64,000 nucleotides of DNA from Manduca sexta (taxonomy: Eukaryota > Arthropoda > Insecta > Lepidoptera > Sphingidae): positions 8,680,001-8,744,000 of the forward strand of contig NC_051124.1 in NCBI RefSeq assembly GCF_014839805.1, in the 5' to 3' direction. This document shows, piece after piece, positions 23,456 through 35,420 of this stretch (position 1 is its first letter; each line of letters starts with the position of its first letter). The position numbers and the translations under genes were made by a program. The notes beneath the pieces are model-generated. The model had not been told where the DNA came from and did not search any database. It was given only the letters and a program-made list of their open reading frames with translations.

Positions 23456-24556
23456 AAAATTATAAAATTGCTTTATCTTTCTTCGATGCAGTTTTGTAAT
23501 AACGGCTATATTTCTTTATTTAATATGCAGATTGTATTTAAATTCGACCAAATTAACTCCGTAAAGCAGTAGTTATCGGTTACATTTATTTCAGTGGTTC
23601 TAAGTGTGATGTTTATCGCACTAACTACATTAAAGCCAATGTTTGCGCTTGTAACTTCGCTCCAAATAGGAGTTATTGGTGCAATAATTCTTATGATATC
23701 TTAAATGTCGACACCAAAACAAGACTAACTGTGTATGCAATTAAGATTGCCTTTTTTATACGGAATGTTTTTTGCGATGTTTTTTAATTCTTCTGAGATG
23801 GAGCGATTGGTGACGGCACATACTTGTGTTACGATGTTTTATGGTTTAAATAAATTCAGGCCAATGATTACTGGAAAGAGATAAAGTCTTATATATGTAC
23901 ACCTATACATATCTCAGTGATATGATCCTTTTTATAATTATTAGTGAAAGGAATAAAGAAACTGACGTTTAACAACCAAACTTTTTAATCTTGATGAATT
24001 ATATTTTACTAGGTCAGAAAGCAATCAACCTTCATTCTATATTATTTTAAAGTTTATTAAACTTGACCGCTAATCTAAAAGAAATTATAAAACTATGAAA
24101 GACGATGCAACTTTACGACCATCAAATTATAGAAGAAAAAAGTATTCTCATTATAAAAGCGACAACATAATGACGCATTGTTCAGGCGGGCATAAATTAG
24201 TTGTTAATTCAATAAATTCCTATGACATTACGGTAAGGCGCGGTCATGACGTGACAACAAAAAGTAAATTTGTATTGCACCGTACGTAGAAGCGTGTCTA
24301 AACAACTAGTAACGATTTTGTAATCCAAAGATTATTGACTCCGTACACGAAAGCGCAAATGCATGGTGCATCGTAAATTGCGCCTATGTGTGATATTCCA
24401 TCTTCTGCGTAATACGAAACAACTACAATGACTAAGAAACTGGTAGGAACAATAATTTTATAGATTTAATAACCTAATATCTGGATTGGGTTATTTTTGA
24501 ACGCGAAGAAATCATGATTTAGTTCAAAGATTTTTTTTCGATTGCCTTGATAATAT

Positions 24557-24725
24557 TGAACTATTTTTAGGATTTTATCGCGGTTTTAATATTTTAATTT
24601 TCCCCGACGTCTTTGCAGCCTTCGTAATCACGGGGAGACTGAGATGTTGGTCATCCGCAAAACCGCGATAAAATCCGAAAAATAGTTTAATTTTAATGTC
24701 TAACATTCGCGTAAACATAAGAAAT
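24557..24725 (+). mobile_element. Palindromic MITE-like element, family C
   Basis: This compact copy has 30-bp inverted arms: left 'AACTATTTTTAGGATTTTAT' plus CGCGGTTTT, right AAAACCGCGATAAAATCCG plus AAAAATAGTTT. The centre carries 'CCTTCGTAATCACGGGGAGA', and the outer tail TAACATTCGCGTAAACATAA extends past the right arm. No ORF. Confidence 0.7.
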
Positions 24726-25376
24726 CATGCTCTGATTGTCAGGAATTTAGTGTGATATAAGACTTGGTAATAGGTTGATTACAATTAATATCGCATTAGA
24801 AGACAATCTGGGACACGTAAAATGGCAAATCTATTCATCAATATTCATATCAACGATAGCAAAGTTTCCAATCAAATGTTATAGAAGTAATTAAAATCAT
24901 GAATAATATTTAGTATTTACACAATACACAGAACAATCGATCATTTGTACGCACGCAGTCGGTAGTAATTAAAATTATCAGTGCTCGTCTCGTTATGGCC
25001 GTTTCCGTAATGTGAAAACCATAATGTTTTCATTATCAGAACAGCGCTTATTCAAACATCTCAATACGTGAAAGTAAACGTTTAACGTTTTTATTTTGTT
25101 TATTAGCTTATCTGGCTGAGTAATTTTAAATCACGCAACACTACGGTAATGATCGTTCCTCATTCACATTGATTTCTCTTTGAGAATACTGAGATTCAGA
25201 TAGTTATGCTTTCTACATTACCACAGTATTATTGAGTAAAGTAAGACGTGGTAAATTAATTGTAATTGCTTATCCCGTACAATGTGTTCATTAGGCTCAC
25301 TGATCTGATGATTAATGGTGGTTCACTTGACATTAATCTTTCAATATCCGTGTTTTATTTTTCAATATTATTATTA

Positions 25377-25572
25377 ATTAGTCTATTTCAAAAAGAAAGT
25401 CCTGTCTCACCATTTGTTTATAGACTCATCAACACCCAGCTGGGACTTATTATCCTGGATAGTTGAAATATTAGTTTGTCTATTTCGAAAATAAGGGTCC
25501 TGTCTCACTTTTCTTTTATATTGACTCATCAACGCCTAGGCCAAACCCATCGTGCTGGAAAGCTGAAATTTC
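25377..25572 (+). repeat. Two-unit tandem repeat, about 93-bp period
   Basis: Two diverged units each contain TTAGT..GTCTATTTC, 'TCCTGTCTCAC', 'GACTCATCAAC(A/G)CC' and a closing GGA.AG.TGAAAT. It is an old tandem duplication of a dispersed-repeat tail. Confidence 0.6.
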
Positions 25573-26540
25573 GCAGAGGTTTCTTCTTTGAATTAACAAA
25601 AACAAGAATGAATATTACATCTAAATTCATCATTTAAGGGGCTAAATGTGGAATCAACGTTTGTATATAGAAATCAAAAGCATCTACTTCTTAATGTTTT
25701 TAATTCTATTTGCACTAATAGAGACGTCAACGTTCGTGTCGAAAGCATCGAATTAATACGGAGTGTCATTAATGGATGATATATTGGTAATTTTTGCGTA
25801 CGTTGCATGAATACGCGAATTCGCCCCCGGAACTATTGATCGAAATTGCTGCTAACAATCAGTATTCTTCTATTGTGTCGCCATATGTCACTGAGGGATT
25901 CAATCACTGTTCCCGTTAATCGTAGGTTATCCCCGTCAGTGCGCACAATCGTGCAAAAACCACCTTTTGTTAATAGAAATACGACCCAATAAATATTTCG
26001 GTGCACGCGCGAATGTAATACGGTTATTGAAGTCTATGTTTTTTTGGTCTCCCCACTGTTATTTATTGGCCGAGCACTAAAATCGTCATGAGGGTACGTT
26101 TTACGACTAAGTTTATTTTGTTTTGAAGAGGGGTTACTTGGGACGTTAGTGAGTTGTGTTAAGTGCTCGTTAATCCTCGATCGTCGAAAGGTGATGCCAC
26201 GCAATATTCATTATGGATCCCGTTCCATCGTCACTTTAAACCACGTGCATTCAACTCGAGCTTAAACTCAAGAAATTCTGTGACAGACTGAGTCGATAAT
26301 GTAGATGCATATGAATTTACAAGCGGGACCAGTGCTGATGAATATAAAAAAATTGGTTGATTATTTATAACACGGTCAATATTATGCTTTTAGTATTTGC
26401 CTGTTATCATCGGTCATGTTACAGTTGTTTTTGTTAAGAATCTCTAATATAGAGGAATCTGCGAAATAAAATTAAGACTGCCCCTTCGGAGGATAAACCC
26501 AAAATACACGTATTAAACTTACACACACACAACATCACAT
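25573..26540. other. No gene recognised
   Basis: Non-coding appearance; an (AC)-rich stretch runs around 26520-26530. Confidence 0.5.
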
Positions 26541-26690
26541 ATTTATCCCCGAAGGGGTATGCAGAGGCGCAACCTGGGCATCCACTTTTGCCAAGTGTGT
26601 TCCGTCTCATGATGTGTGATAGGGGACGAGCCTATCGCCAACTCTGACACAAATTCCAGACTCCAGGCTCATACTAAGCAGAAAAACCCA
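26541..26690 (-). mobile_element. SINE family S2, 3' fragment, minus orientation
   Basis: 'TTTATCCCCGAAGGGGTATG', then 'CAGAGGCGCAACCTGGGCAT', 'CCGTCTCATGATGTGTGATA' and 'CAAATTCCAGACTCCAGGCT'. The tRNA-like head is missing. More complete copies are at 47668-47855 (+) and 52223-52458 (-). Confidence 0.6.
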
Positions 26691-27403
26691 AATATTAAAA
26701 TTAATTTATAATTAAACAATATTCAATCACGACGCTAGTTACAGTACAAGTTATATATAATTTTACAGCTCAGATTATCCAATATATAACGTAATGTAAA
26801 CATTACGTTCGTTAGAAATTTAACCGTCAATAAAGTTATAAAGAATAACATTTAACACGTGTTGTGTTTTCACACCTAGTTTTTATGCGTGAATATTTTA
26901 TTGGTTTTAAAAATATGAATTGCTTTTATAAGTTTATTACTCGGAGTTCAAGGGAGGTTATATATAAGTAGTTACTGGTTGTTTTAAGTGCACCGTAATT
27001 CAAATATTCTAAAGGGAATTAGAGATATTGAGTCCATCAATCAGATTTATCCTATGTACATACGTATTTTCAATACAAATTAAGTGTGCATGCCATTTGG
27101 TCAACTGTATTTGATCATACTATGGACGGTGTACATATAAAAATATTAGTTTTGGAAAATTGTTTTATGTATTAACCATACCTAAATGATGAGAATCAAA
27201 AGGTGCAATGTGGACTTATGTATTTTCGTGTCATTTTTTATTGTTTAGTACGGTATTTGTATTAATCATATTATAAATATATAAATTCCATTATAAACCA
27301 GTTATAACTCACTTAAATTAGACCATAAATAATTTACAAAACGTTATTATTCGAAGCAATTTAACTAGAATATAAAAATCGAGGGCTGCTACAATAGGAC
27401 GCA
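26691..27403. other. No gene recognised
   Basis: Very AT-rich, no supported feature. Confidence 0.5.
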
Positions 27404-27610
27404 TTATTTATTGAATATTGACTGGAGCAAGTTCATTGTGCATTTGAATATTTTATGGCTTATCCCATAATATGAGCGCAGCTTTTGTTCGGGACAGCGG
27501 GGCGCTCCGATCATTTCGGTCATCTGGACTTCGTGCCAGTAACCTTTTTTAAAGGACATTGGCTGTAATTTAGGTCTTATTGTCTGAATGACTGAAAAAT
27601 TTAGGTTCAA
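27404..27610 (-). other. 68-codon ORF, coding-like middle, unknown
   Basis: The ATG frame on the minus strand has a structured middle ('MSFKKGYWHEVQMTEMIGAP', then 'RCPEQKLRSYYGISHK') and AT-rich, less convincing ends. GC content peaks at 27475-27560. No promoter, signal peptide or splice site is evident. A relic of a dispersed repeat is possible. Confidence 0.18.
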
Positions 27611-27688
27611 TCGGTATTATTTTATCGTATAATAACTTCTCACGTAGAATTTTCCAGTGTAACCGAGTTTCATAATAAGTATATCAGG

Positions 27689-27725
27689 CCTTTATTTACT
27701 GTCCCACTGCTGGGCACGGGCTTCT
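27689..27725 (-). repeat. SINE family S1 tail fragment
   Basis: 'TACTGTCCCACTGCTGGGCA' plus CGGGCTTCTTA matches the S1 tail block seen at 19775-19810. The rest of the element is absent. Confidence 0.6.
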
Positions 27726-28895
27726 TATTACTTATATTCAAATGCGAAGATAAGTTTTTTAAGTTATTTTTTCTTGGGCTTTTAATAAATCCTTTTTTTT
27801 TAAATCTAGCAAACTACGAATAAAAAAATATATTTATCGTAGTGTCGTGTGTCATCTATTGCATAATAATAATCCTCATTCAGTCGATTTAAGTGTTTTT
27901 AACGCATGCGTCACAAGATTAGAACAAGAAAACCACAACTAACTGCGGTTATAATACTGCTCTATAATGAATCAGCAAATAAATTACAAATCAACAATAC
28001 CGAAGCGCCTATTATCTTCAACGCATGCTTTCTTGTTTTTTACTGCCTTCTCTAATTAGCTGCATTATGATTGGCATAGCCATGTTTCGTGACTGGTTAA
28101 TAATTTAGAGTTTAGTTTTGGTACGGTATTTGATAACGGGCTAATAATGTGAAAATGACAACCCTAAGATTAGATCAATGCGTTGCTGTGTTACGGATTA
28201 GGGTTGGCAAAAGTGTGTGATGTAAGTGACGTTTGACATTATGTGCGAATTAATTATAATTCACAAATAATATATTTTTTTTAAATTCAAATAGTGGGTT
28301 ATGGTGAAAACGCTAAAAGATATAATTAAAGAAAAGGATTAATGTGATCCTAATTAAATTTTATATTATCTTGATTATAATGCCGATGTGCTTACACATC
28401 TTTGCAAATAAAGCCTATTTTATTATGATAGATAATAAAATCATTTATCTTAAAAAAATCGATAGTCGAACGACTTTTCTGTTCCCGCCAATCTAAAATT
28501 GTGCATCAGCCCTGATGTAGATTTTTGATAAATCGGAATTCCACCGGCTTACGGTATCTTTTTTAACGGTAGATGATCGATTGTTATAAATCGATTTGAA
28601 AAAAATCGCTCCCATTCGATACGGTTGAACGTAATCGGAAGTAATCGGTTTTGTAGTTTGTTTAGGTTGGGGTTGATTAATTTACGGTCGGATTAATATG
28701 AATTAAGTCGATTGTGTGACTGCTCTAATGAGATTTAATCGATTTGAAACCCGAGTACACGATTTCCTGTGAGGTATGAATTACGGAATATTACATTACT
28801 AATGGAGTCACGTTTCTGCACGTGACACTGAACTTTGAAGGTTGCCGAGTTATTTCGTACTTAAGTAAATAAGTAATAATTAATTACTATCGAAT

Positions 28896-29082
28896 TATTT
28901 CATTTGCTCGTGTATTCGATTGTTTAATATAAACTATTATTTTCTCATTTCTAGATGTGAGCAGACAAGGTGTATCTATATGCGATTTTTTTTGTTTCTC
29001 ATTATTTCATGTGCTCATATATCCGAATATTGTTTAATACACACTATTGTTTTCTGACTTTTAGATGCGAGCAGACAAGTTA
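28896..29082 (+). repeat. Imperfect tandem duplication, about 107-bp period
   Basis: Two units each run from TTATTTCAT.TGCTC through TTTAATA.A.ACTATT.TTTTCT to 'TAGATG(T/C)GAGCAGACAA'. Each unit ends with a pyrimidine-rich AG followed by ATG.GAGCAGACAAG, so the acceptor-like context is duplicated too. Repeated at 56813-57000. Confidence 0.7.
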
Positions 29083-29458
29083 TTTCATCCAAATCAGTTC
29101 AGCGGTTTCAGTGTTTACTTGGATCTGCCATCCTACAGTAAATTGGACATATTTTCGATAACCAAGATCAATAATACATAACTAACCGAGGAAACTGTTT
29201 AATGCAGAAATACAAAGCAATATTGATCGTATATTACTCGTACATGTCCATGTCCAATGTCAATGTCCCAATTATAGAAATTGATACGAATTATGTCTTT
29301 CACTTCGACTAACCTATTAAAGTAATTGTGTAAATGTTATCTTATCCAAGCGGAAAGGTCAACGCGAAATGTTGTCCTCAACTTCCGACCAATATGTTCT
29401 AAATTTACTCTGTTAACTTTCGTTGTTTTGGTATAAATTTTATTTTTTTTGTATATAC

Positions 29459-29752
29459 TTAGACAGTATATGTACATATATAGGTGTAAATATATTGGAA
29501 AATTTAATTTCCGACGTTAAAATTTGTTCCTAAAAGAAAATGGCTACAACTCGGGATAATTTAGCTTTTTCAGATTCATAGTAAGGCTAAGAATGAAAGG
29601 ATTTTTTCTATATAGACAGTATATTTATCGGTATAGATATATTTGAAAATTTCATTTCCGACGTTAAAATTTGTTCCTAGGAAGAAATGGCTACAACTCG
29701 GGATATTTTAGCATTTTCAGATTCATAGCAAGGCTATGAATGAAAGAATTAT
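29459..29752 (+). repeat. Tandem duplication, about 150-bp period
   Basis: Two units share 'AGACAGTATAT', 'CCGACGTTAAAATTTGTTCC', 'ATGGCTACAACTCGGGATA' and 'TTTTCAGATTCATAG.AAGG'. A family G-like tail (CAGAATCCGATGAGCAG) follows. Also present in copy 2 at about 57370-57664. Confidence 0.8.
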
Positions 29753-29980
29753 CAGAATCCGATGAGCAGTTTTAGACTATCAAACATCCAAATATTCTCT
29801 CACCTCTTTAGGCAATGTGTACCTTATGTCTCTGGTGTTAACGACCGCAGTCTTGTTGCAGAGCTTAGTAATTTAGTTTTACATGATGTTAATATACAGG
29901 GTTAATTTGACATTGCGTTAATAAATAAAACCACATACTAATATTCTTGAAATAATAATAATTATAAATTATTATATTAA

Positions 29981-30307
29981 GCGGCGATAGCCTAGTTGGG
30001 TGTGGAACGGACTGCCGATACGAATGTCCGCAGGTTCAAATCCCAAAGGCACTCACCTCTCATTTTTCTAAAAAATGATGTGTGTATTCTTTGTGAATTA
30101 TCGCTTGCTTTAACGGTGACGGAAAAATCGTAAGGAAACCTGCATACCTGAGAAGTTCTCTATAGGAATTTCGAGGGTGTGTGAAGTCTACCAATCCGCA
30201 CTGGGCCGGCGTGGTGGACTAAGGCCTAATCCCTCTCAGTACTAGAGGAGGCCCGTGCTCAGCAGTGGGCAAGTATATAATATAGGGCTGATATTATTAT
30301 TATTATA
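29981..30307 (+). mobile_element. tRNA-headed SINE, family S1, near complete
   Basis: The head 'GCGGCGATAGCCTAGTTGGG' gives a box-A-like sequence, and 'GCAGGTTCAAATCCCAAAG' gives box B, about 40 bases apart. The body holds 'GAATTATCGCTTGCTTTAAC', 'GAATTTCGAGGGTGTGTGAA', 'GGCCGGCGTGGTGGACTAAG' and 'GCCCGTGCTCAGCAGTGGGC'. The tail ends in (ATT)n. This is the most complete S1 copy. The 107-codon ATG frame starting at 30255 begins inside its tail and is a shadow. Confidence 0.85.
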
Positions 30308-31011
30308 TGATTTAAATTTTACCTGCTCTCATACCACTATTTCATTCTTAGAGAATCCTTTGCAGCGGCAACATCAAACTTTTAGTCATAAACACTCACA
30401 CGCACACGGTATATTCGCACTAAACTACAAAATCAGAATGGTTAAATTGGAATTATTGGTCAAAATAATCGTTATTCATGGCACAGTGTTAGCGGAGGTA
30501 AAGACAAGTATATGGTTTCATTTATTAAAGTATGTCACAATGACCCTCTATATGTGGTTTTTACCATCAGGCAAGTGACCCGCTCGCCACGTCATTCAGT
30601 AGTAATAAAAATATGTATATCGTTGCGTGCAATATAATAGTCGTACTCGGGCAAAAACTGACCGTGAAGTTTTCAAAATGTCTACTGCCGAACATTTGTA
30701 ATCGATTTGCTCCGTTTGTTTTATCGATTGTGTTCGGCATAATCCTTGTTTTATGTTCCGGTACCAAGGTCAATGTATCGAATATGAAGATTCATTCATT
30801 TCTTAATATCAAAACAGGCGCGTCAGTAAATTTATTGAAGTTTATGATTGAGATATGTATTTATTAATTTTGGGCCTGGTTTGAAAAAGAAATGTAAATA
30901 CATTTCTTTTTAATTAGCTGTAGCCTTAAAGCATACCTTATGAAAGAAAAATTGTGTATGTATTTATTTGTCTTTGTTTTTATATACTTTATATTTTGTT
31001 TTATCGCTTTG

Positions 31012-31172
31012 TATGACGAGACGAGCTTATCGGTTGCCTGATGGTTAGCGATAGGACCGCCCATAAACAGTAGACACCATGCAACACCGTGAATCACAAA
31101 GTATTGTTTGGTATTCCATTGCGGTCGCCATCCTAAGACATGATATTTTAAGTCTTATAATGTCCAGTAGTT
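31012..31172 (+). repeat. Family B repeat, 5' part
   Basis: 'TATGACGAGACGAGCTTATC', 'GCGATAGGACCGCCCATAAA', 'GTATTCCATTGCGGTCGCC' and 'TAATGTCCAGTAGTTAC' follow the order of the copy at 10190-10350. It faces the reversed copy at 31757-32086. Confidence 0.7.
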
Positions 31173-31756
31173 ACTTAACGGAGAATGTAGCTTTTCACGT
31201 TTACTACGCCAAATAATTTACTCCTTAAATAAGTAAACTATCAAATTTACACGTGCCAAAACCCCTCAAGAAATACAAATCGGCTACAAATCAATATTCT
31301 TATCTATGGATCGCGCCCACAATAGCGAACTACGCAAAATATTTAGACAAATAAGTCGTGTGGAAATAAACGCAGGCGCAACTAAAATTGATCTTAGAGG
31401 GAGGTAGACATATTCTAAAGCATTTATTATTATTTATTATGGACAAAGATTTGTGTATGAATAGAATAGTTTCTTAGTTTCCTGACGCCAAAGTTATGTG
31501 ACGTGGCAACCCTTACAATTGTTATGTAAAACCGTACGACCTTTTTCAACTATGGAACTGCGATTGCGAAGATTTCGACTTCCAAATTTACTTCCTTTGT
31601 ACATATTGTATGCATAAACTTCAGGCATTTTATTGGTGACATAAAGTCTACAACATATTTGCAATTTCTTGTCCGTATCTTAAAGTACAGTAAAATGAAA
31701 TAAAAAATAGTTTGATGCATAATAGGCTATTTTTAAATAGTTTTAGCAGTGAAATT

Positions 31757-32086
31757 TTTAATAGTTTTACAAGTTTCAATGGTGGTAGGTCTCTCATATG
31801 TAAGAGTCCACCTGGGTAGGTTCCACCGCAATGTCTATTTCTACCACCAAGCAGCAGTGTGTAGTCGCTGTTTTGTTCAGCAGTGTGTACTCGCAGTTTA
31901 AAGAACATTGTACCCAATTTAACTGCTGAACATAATAAAACTTAATATCTCGTGTCTCAAGATGGCGAGCGCAGTGGAATACCAAACAATACTTTGTAAT
32001 TTAAAGTGTTGGATGGTGTTTCTACTGTTTATGGGGGGTCGTATCGCTTACCATTATCAACAGCAAGCTCGTCTCGTCATTCAAAG
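31757..32086 (-). repeat. Family B repeat, reversed, near full
   Basis: On the minus strand it reads 'TGACGAGACGAGCTTGCTG' to 'CGATACGACCCCCCATAAAC', 'TTGGTATTCCACTGCGCTCG', and then 'GGCGGAACC'-type sequence to 'GGACTCTTACATATGAGAG'. Together with the direct copy at 31012 it forms an inverted pair around about 600 bp. The overlapping 89- and 63-codon minus frames come from the repeat. Confidence 0.7.
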
Positions 32087-32450
32087 CAATAAAAAATAAG
32101 TTTTGGATAACAAAGGTTAGTTTTTAGGCATTGTTTTTTAGATGTTTAATTTTATAATTAATCATATATCATTGATTTGAAACAAGTCACTTATACAGTA
32201 GAAGACAGCGCATAAAATCAACTGTACCCTGTTATTCCAGCGGTCTGAGTTATTAATTATTATTATCAGTGCATAATTTATTAAGATTGCTTGCACTTCC
32301 TGTTATCCTTTTAGCCTTTAGATACGATAAATAACCTGTCCGTTAATAATAACTATTGTAATTGTTAGTTGAGTTATGGTATTGTAATGTTAAGCAGTTC
32401 CTTTATCACAAAATATGCTGAGAAGATGCTTGTTTGGTTGTTATTTTATT

Positions 32451-32535
32451 TTAACCGACTGCAAAAAAGGAGGTTTTTATTGTTATTATTTGCTACCTCA
32501 TAACTGTGTCATTTAATTATCTTCTTTTTCCTATA
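32451..32535 (+). repeat. Family I repeat, start fragment
   Basis: 'TTAACCGACTGCAAAAAAGG' plus AGGTTTTTATTG, followed by a 'GCTACCTCATAACTGTGTC' block that matches the reversed 'GTTACCTCAGAACTGTTGAC' block of 33680-33801. Confidence 0.6.
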
Positions 32536-33474
32536 AGAATACGTGGAATAACTGATGAGGCATTTGTGGCATACTGGAATATTTTATTTTCGAGGCATTG
32601 GCACGCTATGAACTAATATCATTCGTGAGATACTCTGCAAAGTCAAATGTTTCATTACAAAGGATTCCCACCTTTCTCACAGCGAGGCTAATAGCCAATA
32701 AGTAAGGTTATGTTGCAGTTTGAAACGACGAAAATCTTTACTTATATATTTACTAGCTTTGATACGAAGTGTCCGAAAAGTAGATATGAACTGGCTGGTA
32801 TCCAAAAGAAATATATGGGAGTGATTAATTGCGGCTGGATTTTTACAAATTGCAGTCATATCCGGGCTAAGATTCATACATGCTGTCATCGTAGTCTAGA
32901 CGGAGGAAGAGGGTGCGTTAGGGGTTGAATTTCGCGGTACGCATCGGAGTTATAATACAGTAACAATATTATTAACTAGCTAACCGTATGGCAACTGCCA
33001 CGTATTTAATGGTCTAACATACATTATCTGTTTTAATTCGTCACCTATAAAGAAGTTCTTCGTTTGAACTCTTGATAATTGGAAAATCGAATAGTTGAAT
33101 CTATGTGAAGTCTAACAGACACCCTTTTATTATTATAGAACTGCGAAGTGCTTTCACTGCGCTTGTTTAGAGAGGAGCTTAAAGAAAATGTCCATAAGCA
33201 TGGATGTGGCGTCCCTTATAATCGTTACAATGAGCTAGCCTAATTCTTTTGTTTCTTTCTTCAGAAGTCTACTAGTTAACTTAGGCCACCCCTAAAGGTT
33301 TCCACACGAACCTGTCAGAAACGGCCTGCAATCATCTATTTCTTGTGAGCTTTACGACGTCATTTGTCCACCTTGTAGGAGGACGTCCAATGCCTTCTCC
33401 ACATTTCTAATTGTTAAATACTCTGTCCCCATAGACCGAGCTATACACAGTTATTTTTTATTTATTGATTTGAA

Positions 33475-33540
33475 TTATGAGACGACATTGCCGTTCGCTT
33501 GATGGTAAGCGATATGATCGCCTATAAACATATAAATGGA
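33475..33540 (+). repeat. Family B repeat fragment
   Basis: 'TATGAGACGACATTGCCG' followed by TTCGCTTGATGGTAAGCG and ATATGATCGCCTATAAAC is a diverged start of family B. Confidence 0.55.
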
Positions 33541-33557
33541 TATATTTCCGCAGACGG

Positions 33558-33642
33558 TATTATAATAATAATATCAGCCCTGTACTATATATTGTCCCAC
33601 TGTTGGCCCGGGCCTCCTCTACTACTGAGAGGGCTTAGGCCT
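33558..33642 (-). repeat. SINE family S1 tail fragment, reversed
   Basis: 'ATATCAGCCCTGTACTATAT', 'TTGTCCCACTGTTGG' and 'CCTCCTCTACTACTGAGAGG' correspond to the S1 tail end on the minus strand. The head is missing. Confidence 0.65.
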
Positions 33643-33679
33643 CAGGCAGACGGAATAGTGCCCCTTAACTTTACCTATG

Positions 33680-33801
33680 AGCTCAATATTAACCATAAAA
33701 AAACATCAAAATCGATTCACCCAGTCAACAGTTCTGAGGTAACAAACATAAAAAAAAATACAGTCGAAATCAGAACCTCCTCCTTTTTTGAAGTCGGTTA
33801 A
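33680..33801 (-). repeat. Family I repeat, reversed
   Basis: It ends in 'CTCCTTTTTTGAAGTCGGTT', the inverse of the start at 32451. Internally it holds 'TTCACCCAGTCAACAGTTC' and 'GAGGTAACAAACAT'. The two inverted pieces bracket about 1.15 kb. Confidence 0.6.
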
Positions 33802-35296
33802 AAAACGAACAAATTCTACAGTCCGTAATCGTATTCCATTTAACAAAGTTTCATTTACATCATTAACTCAGAGATGACGATAGCCAGTTTATTCATGGAA
33901 TTATGGAACTAATGATGTTCCGCGACGTCGCTTCTCCGTGGTGATAGTTTACTTAGTATTACGGATGCATTGCAAAATAATGATAGGATACATTGTCGTC
34001 CTTTAAGAGCTATGTCAACAGGAGTTACAAAGTAATAAATAACATTTACAAAGTAAAAAGGATTATGTTAAAAAAATATGTTGTCACCATTCTAAAGGGT
34101 AGATGTAACAATGGTATTTATAGACAACCGAAAGAATTTCTGATCTGATCTAGATGAATGTATGACCACTTAAAACTTGGTTAAATTTACGTAGGCAGGC
34201 GTAAACGGTGGGCGTGTCCAGGGCCTCGATAGTTTCAAAATCCAGGTGTGCAACTGAAAAAATAGATAGGCATAAAAATACTTCAAGCGCTAATATGATA
34301 CTCCCATTTTTTTTACGTAGTCACACTTTCATACTTTTTATTATCATAATGTTACATTATATGGAATAGATGGACCGTTTTACGACCACACATCCATATT
34401 TAATCTACAATACAGATAACTTGTGTCCCGCTGCGTAAGTTGAAGTTTTATGTGTAATGTTCGGCTTCTGAGTTTTATTGTAATGACTTATGATTACTTT
34501 TGTACGAGTTTATATCAATTATTTAGTTGCCAATAGCCTATATCGTAAAGTTAATTTTGATTGATTATTTATTTATTAGTTACCCACATGGTAATAGTTA
34601 TATAAAACCCATAAAATAATGGAAAATAATAGATTCTATATTAGAATAAATTTATATTTGTCTTTAATATTTTTTATGTTCAAACTATGGCTCATCAAAA
34701 TAATTTAATGAAAATATCGATGTTTTTATATGAACAATATTAATGATTTGACTCAATATAAACCCTTATAGCTACATTTAGAAGCATTAGTTGTTGAAAG
34801 CATTGGATTTTTGGTTGAATGATACTTTGAATGTTAGGAAAGTTGTAATTGAAAATTAAACAATATGGAAACAGTTATCAAATCAATACCCTAATAAATA
34901 GAAGCGTTCATGAGTTTATGCAGAGAAGTATTCACAATAGTTTCCTCAAAAGGAACCCTTACAGGATCACTTTGTGGGGCGCCTGTCCGTCGGTCACGAT
35001 CATTTTTCTCAAGACCGTGTATCAGGAACGCGTAGAGGTAACAAGTTGAAATTTATAGCAAATACTCGGGTCTACGGTGTCTTTAAAATATAAAAAATTC
35101 AAAACGTAAGTCAACGCGATCAAAACATATGATCATTTATGTCCGGATTTTGCAATCTCAAGGTAGTCAAAATCTATAGGGTACTTCACGTTAATTTAAA
35201 ATTATGAAGTTTGACAAGAAGCAATGTTTTACAGCAAATATAAAGGAAATAAACTTAAAACCGTAAATATGTTCTTTACTAAAAAGAAAGCTATTA

Positions 35297-35418
35297 TGTA
35301 TTAATTGTAAATGAAATTATAATATGTACATTTTCATATAATATTCTTTTATTACAATGACAAATGTCAATCATACAATTTACTTTTTAGTGACCATAGA
35401 GTGGCCACGAACACAACA
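35297..35418 (-). repeat. Candidate 3' LTR (122 bp, TG...CA)
   Basis: In element orientation it begins TGTTGTGTTCGTGG, two bases after the polypurine tract, and ends TTAATACA at 35297, so it is bounded by the TG/CA expected of LTRs. It contains AATAAA (inverse of 35345-35352) as a possible polyadenylation signal. 122 bp is short for this group, and the partner LTR is not visible, so the boundary is tentative. Confidence 0.45.
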
Positions 35419-35420
35419 GT

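Larger units (their letters stand above)
28218..35293. repeat. 7-kb duplicated segment, copy 1
   Basis: Every stretch of this interval recurs in order and orientation at 56139-63183, mostly base-identical, with scattered substitutions and small indels. The net length difference is about 31 bp. Contents: two local tandem duplications, an S1 SINE, three family B pieces, a reversed S1 tail, and an inverted pair of family I fragments. All ATG frames inside (up to 107 codons) appear to be shadows of repeats. The left limit of the homology is set by the N gap beside copy 2, so it may extend further. The right limit coincides with the Ty3/gypsy element. Confidence 0.95.

Noticed and set aside
29981..30060. 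Possible tRNA gene from box A and box B
   Set aside because: No cloverleaf can be completed, and the sequence continues into the SINE body present at several other sites.
30255..30578. 107-codon plus ORF, also present in the second copy at 58169-58492
   Set aside because: Starts in the SINE tail; its presence in both copies follows from the duplication, not from selection on the frame.
33499..33801. 100-codon plus ORF conserved in both duplicated copies
   Set aside because: Runs through fragments of families B, S1 and I in series, so it is a composite of repeats.
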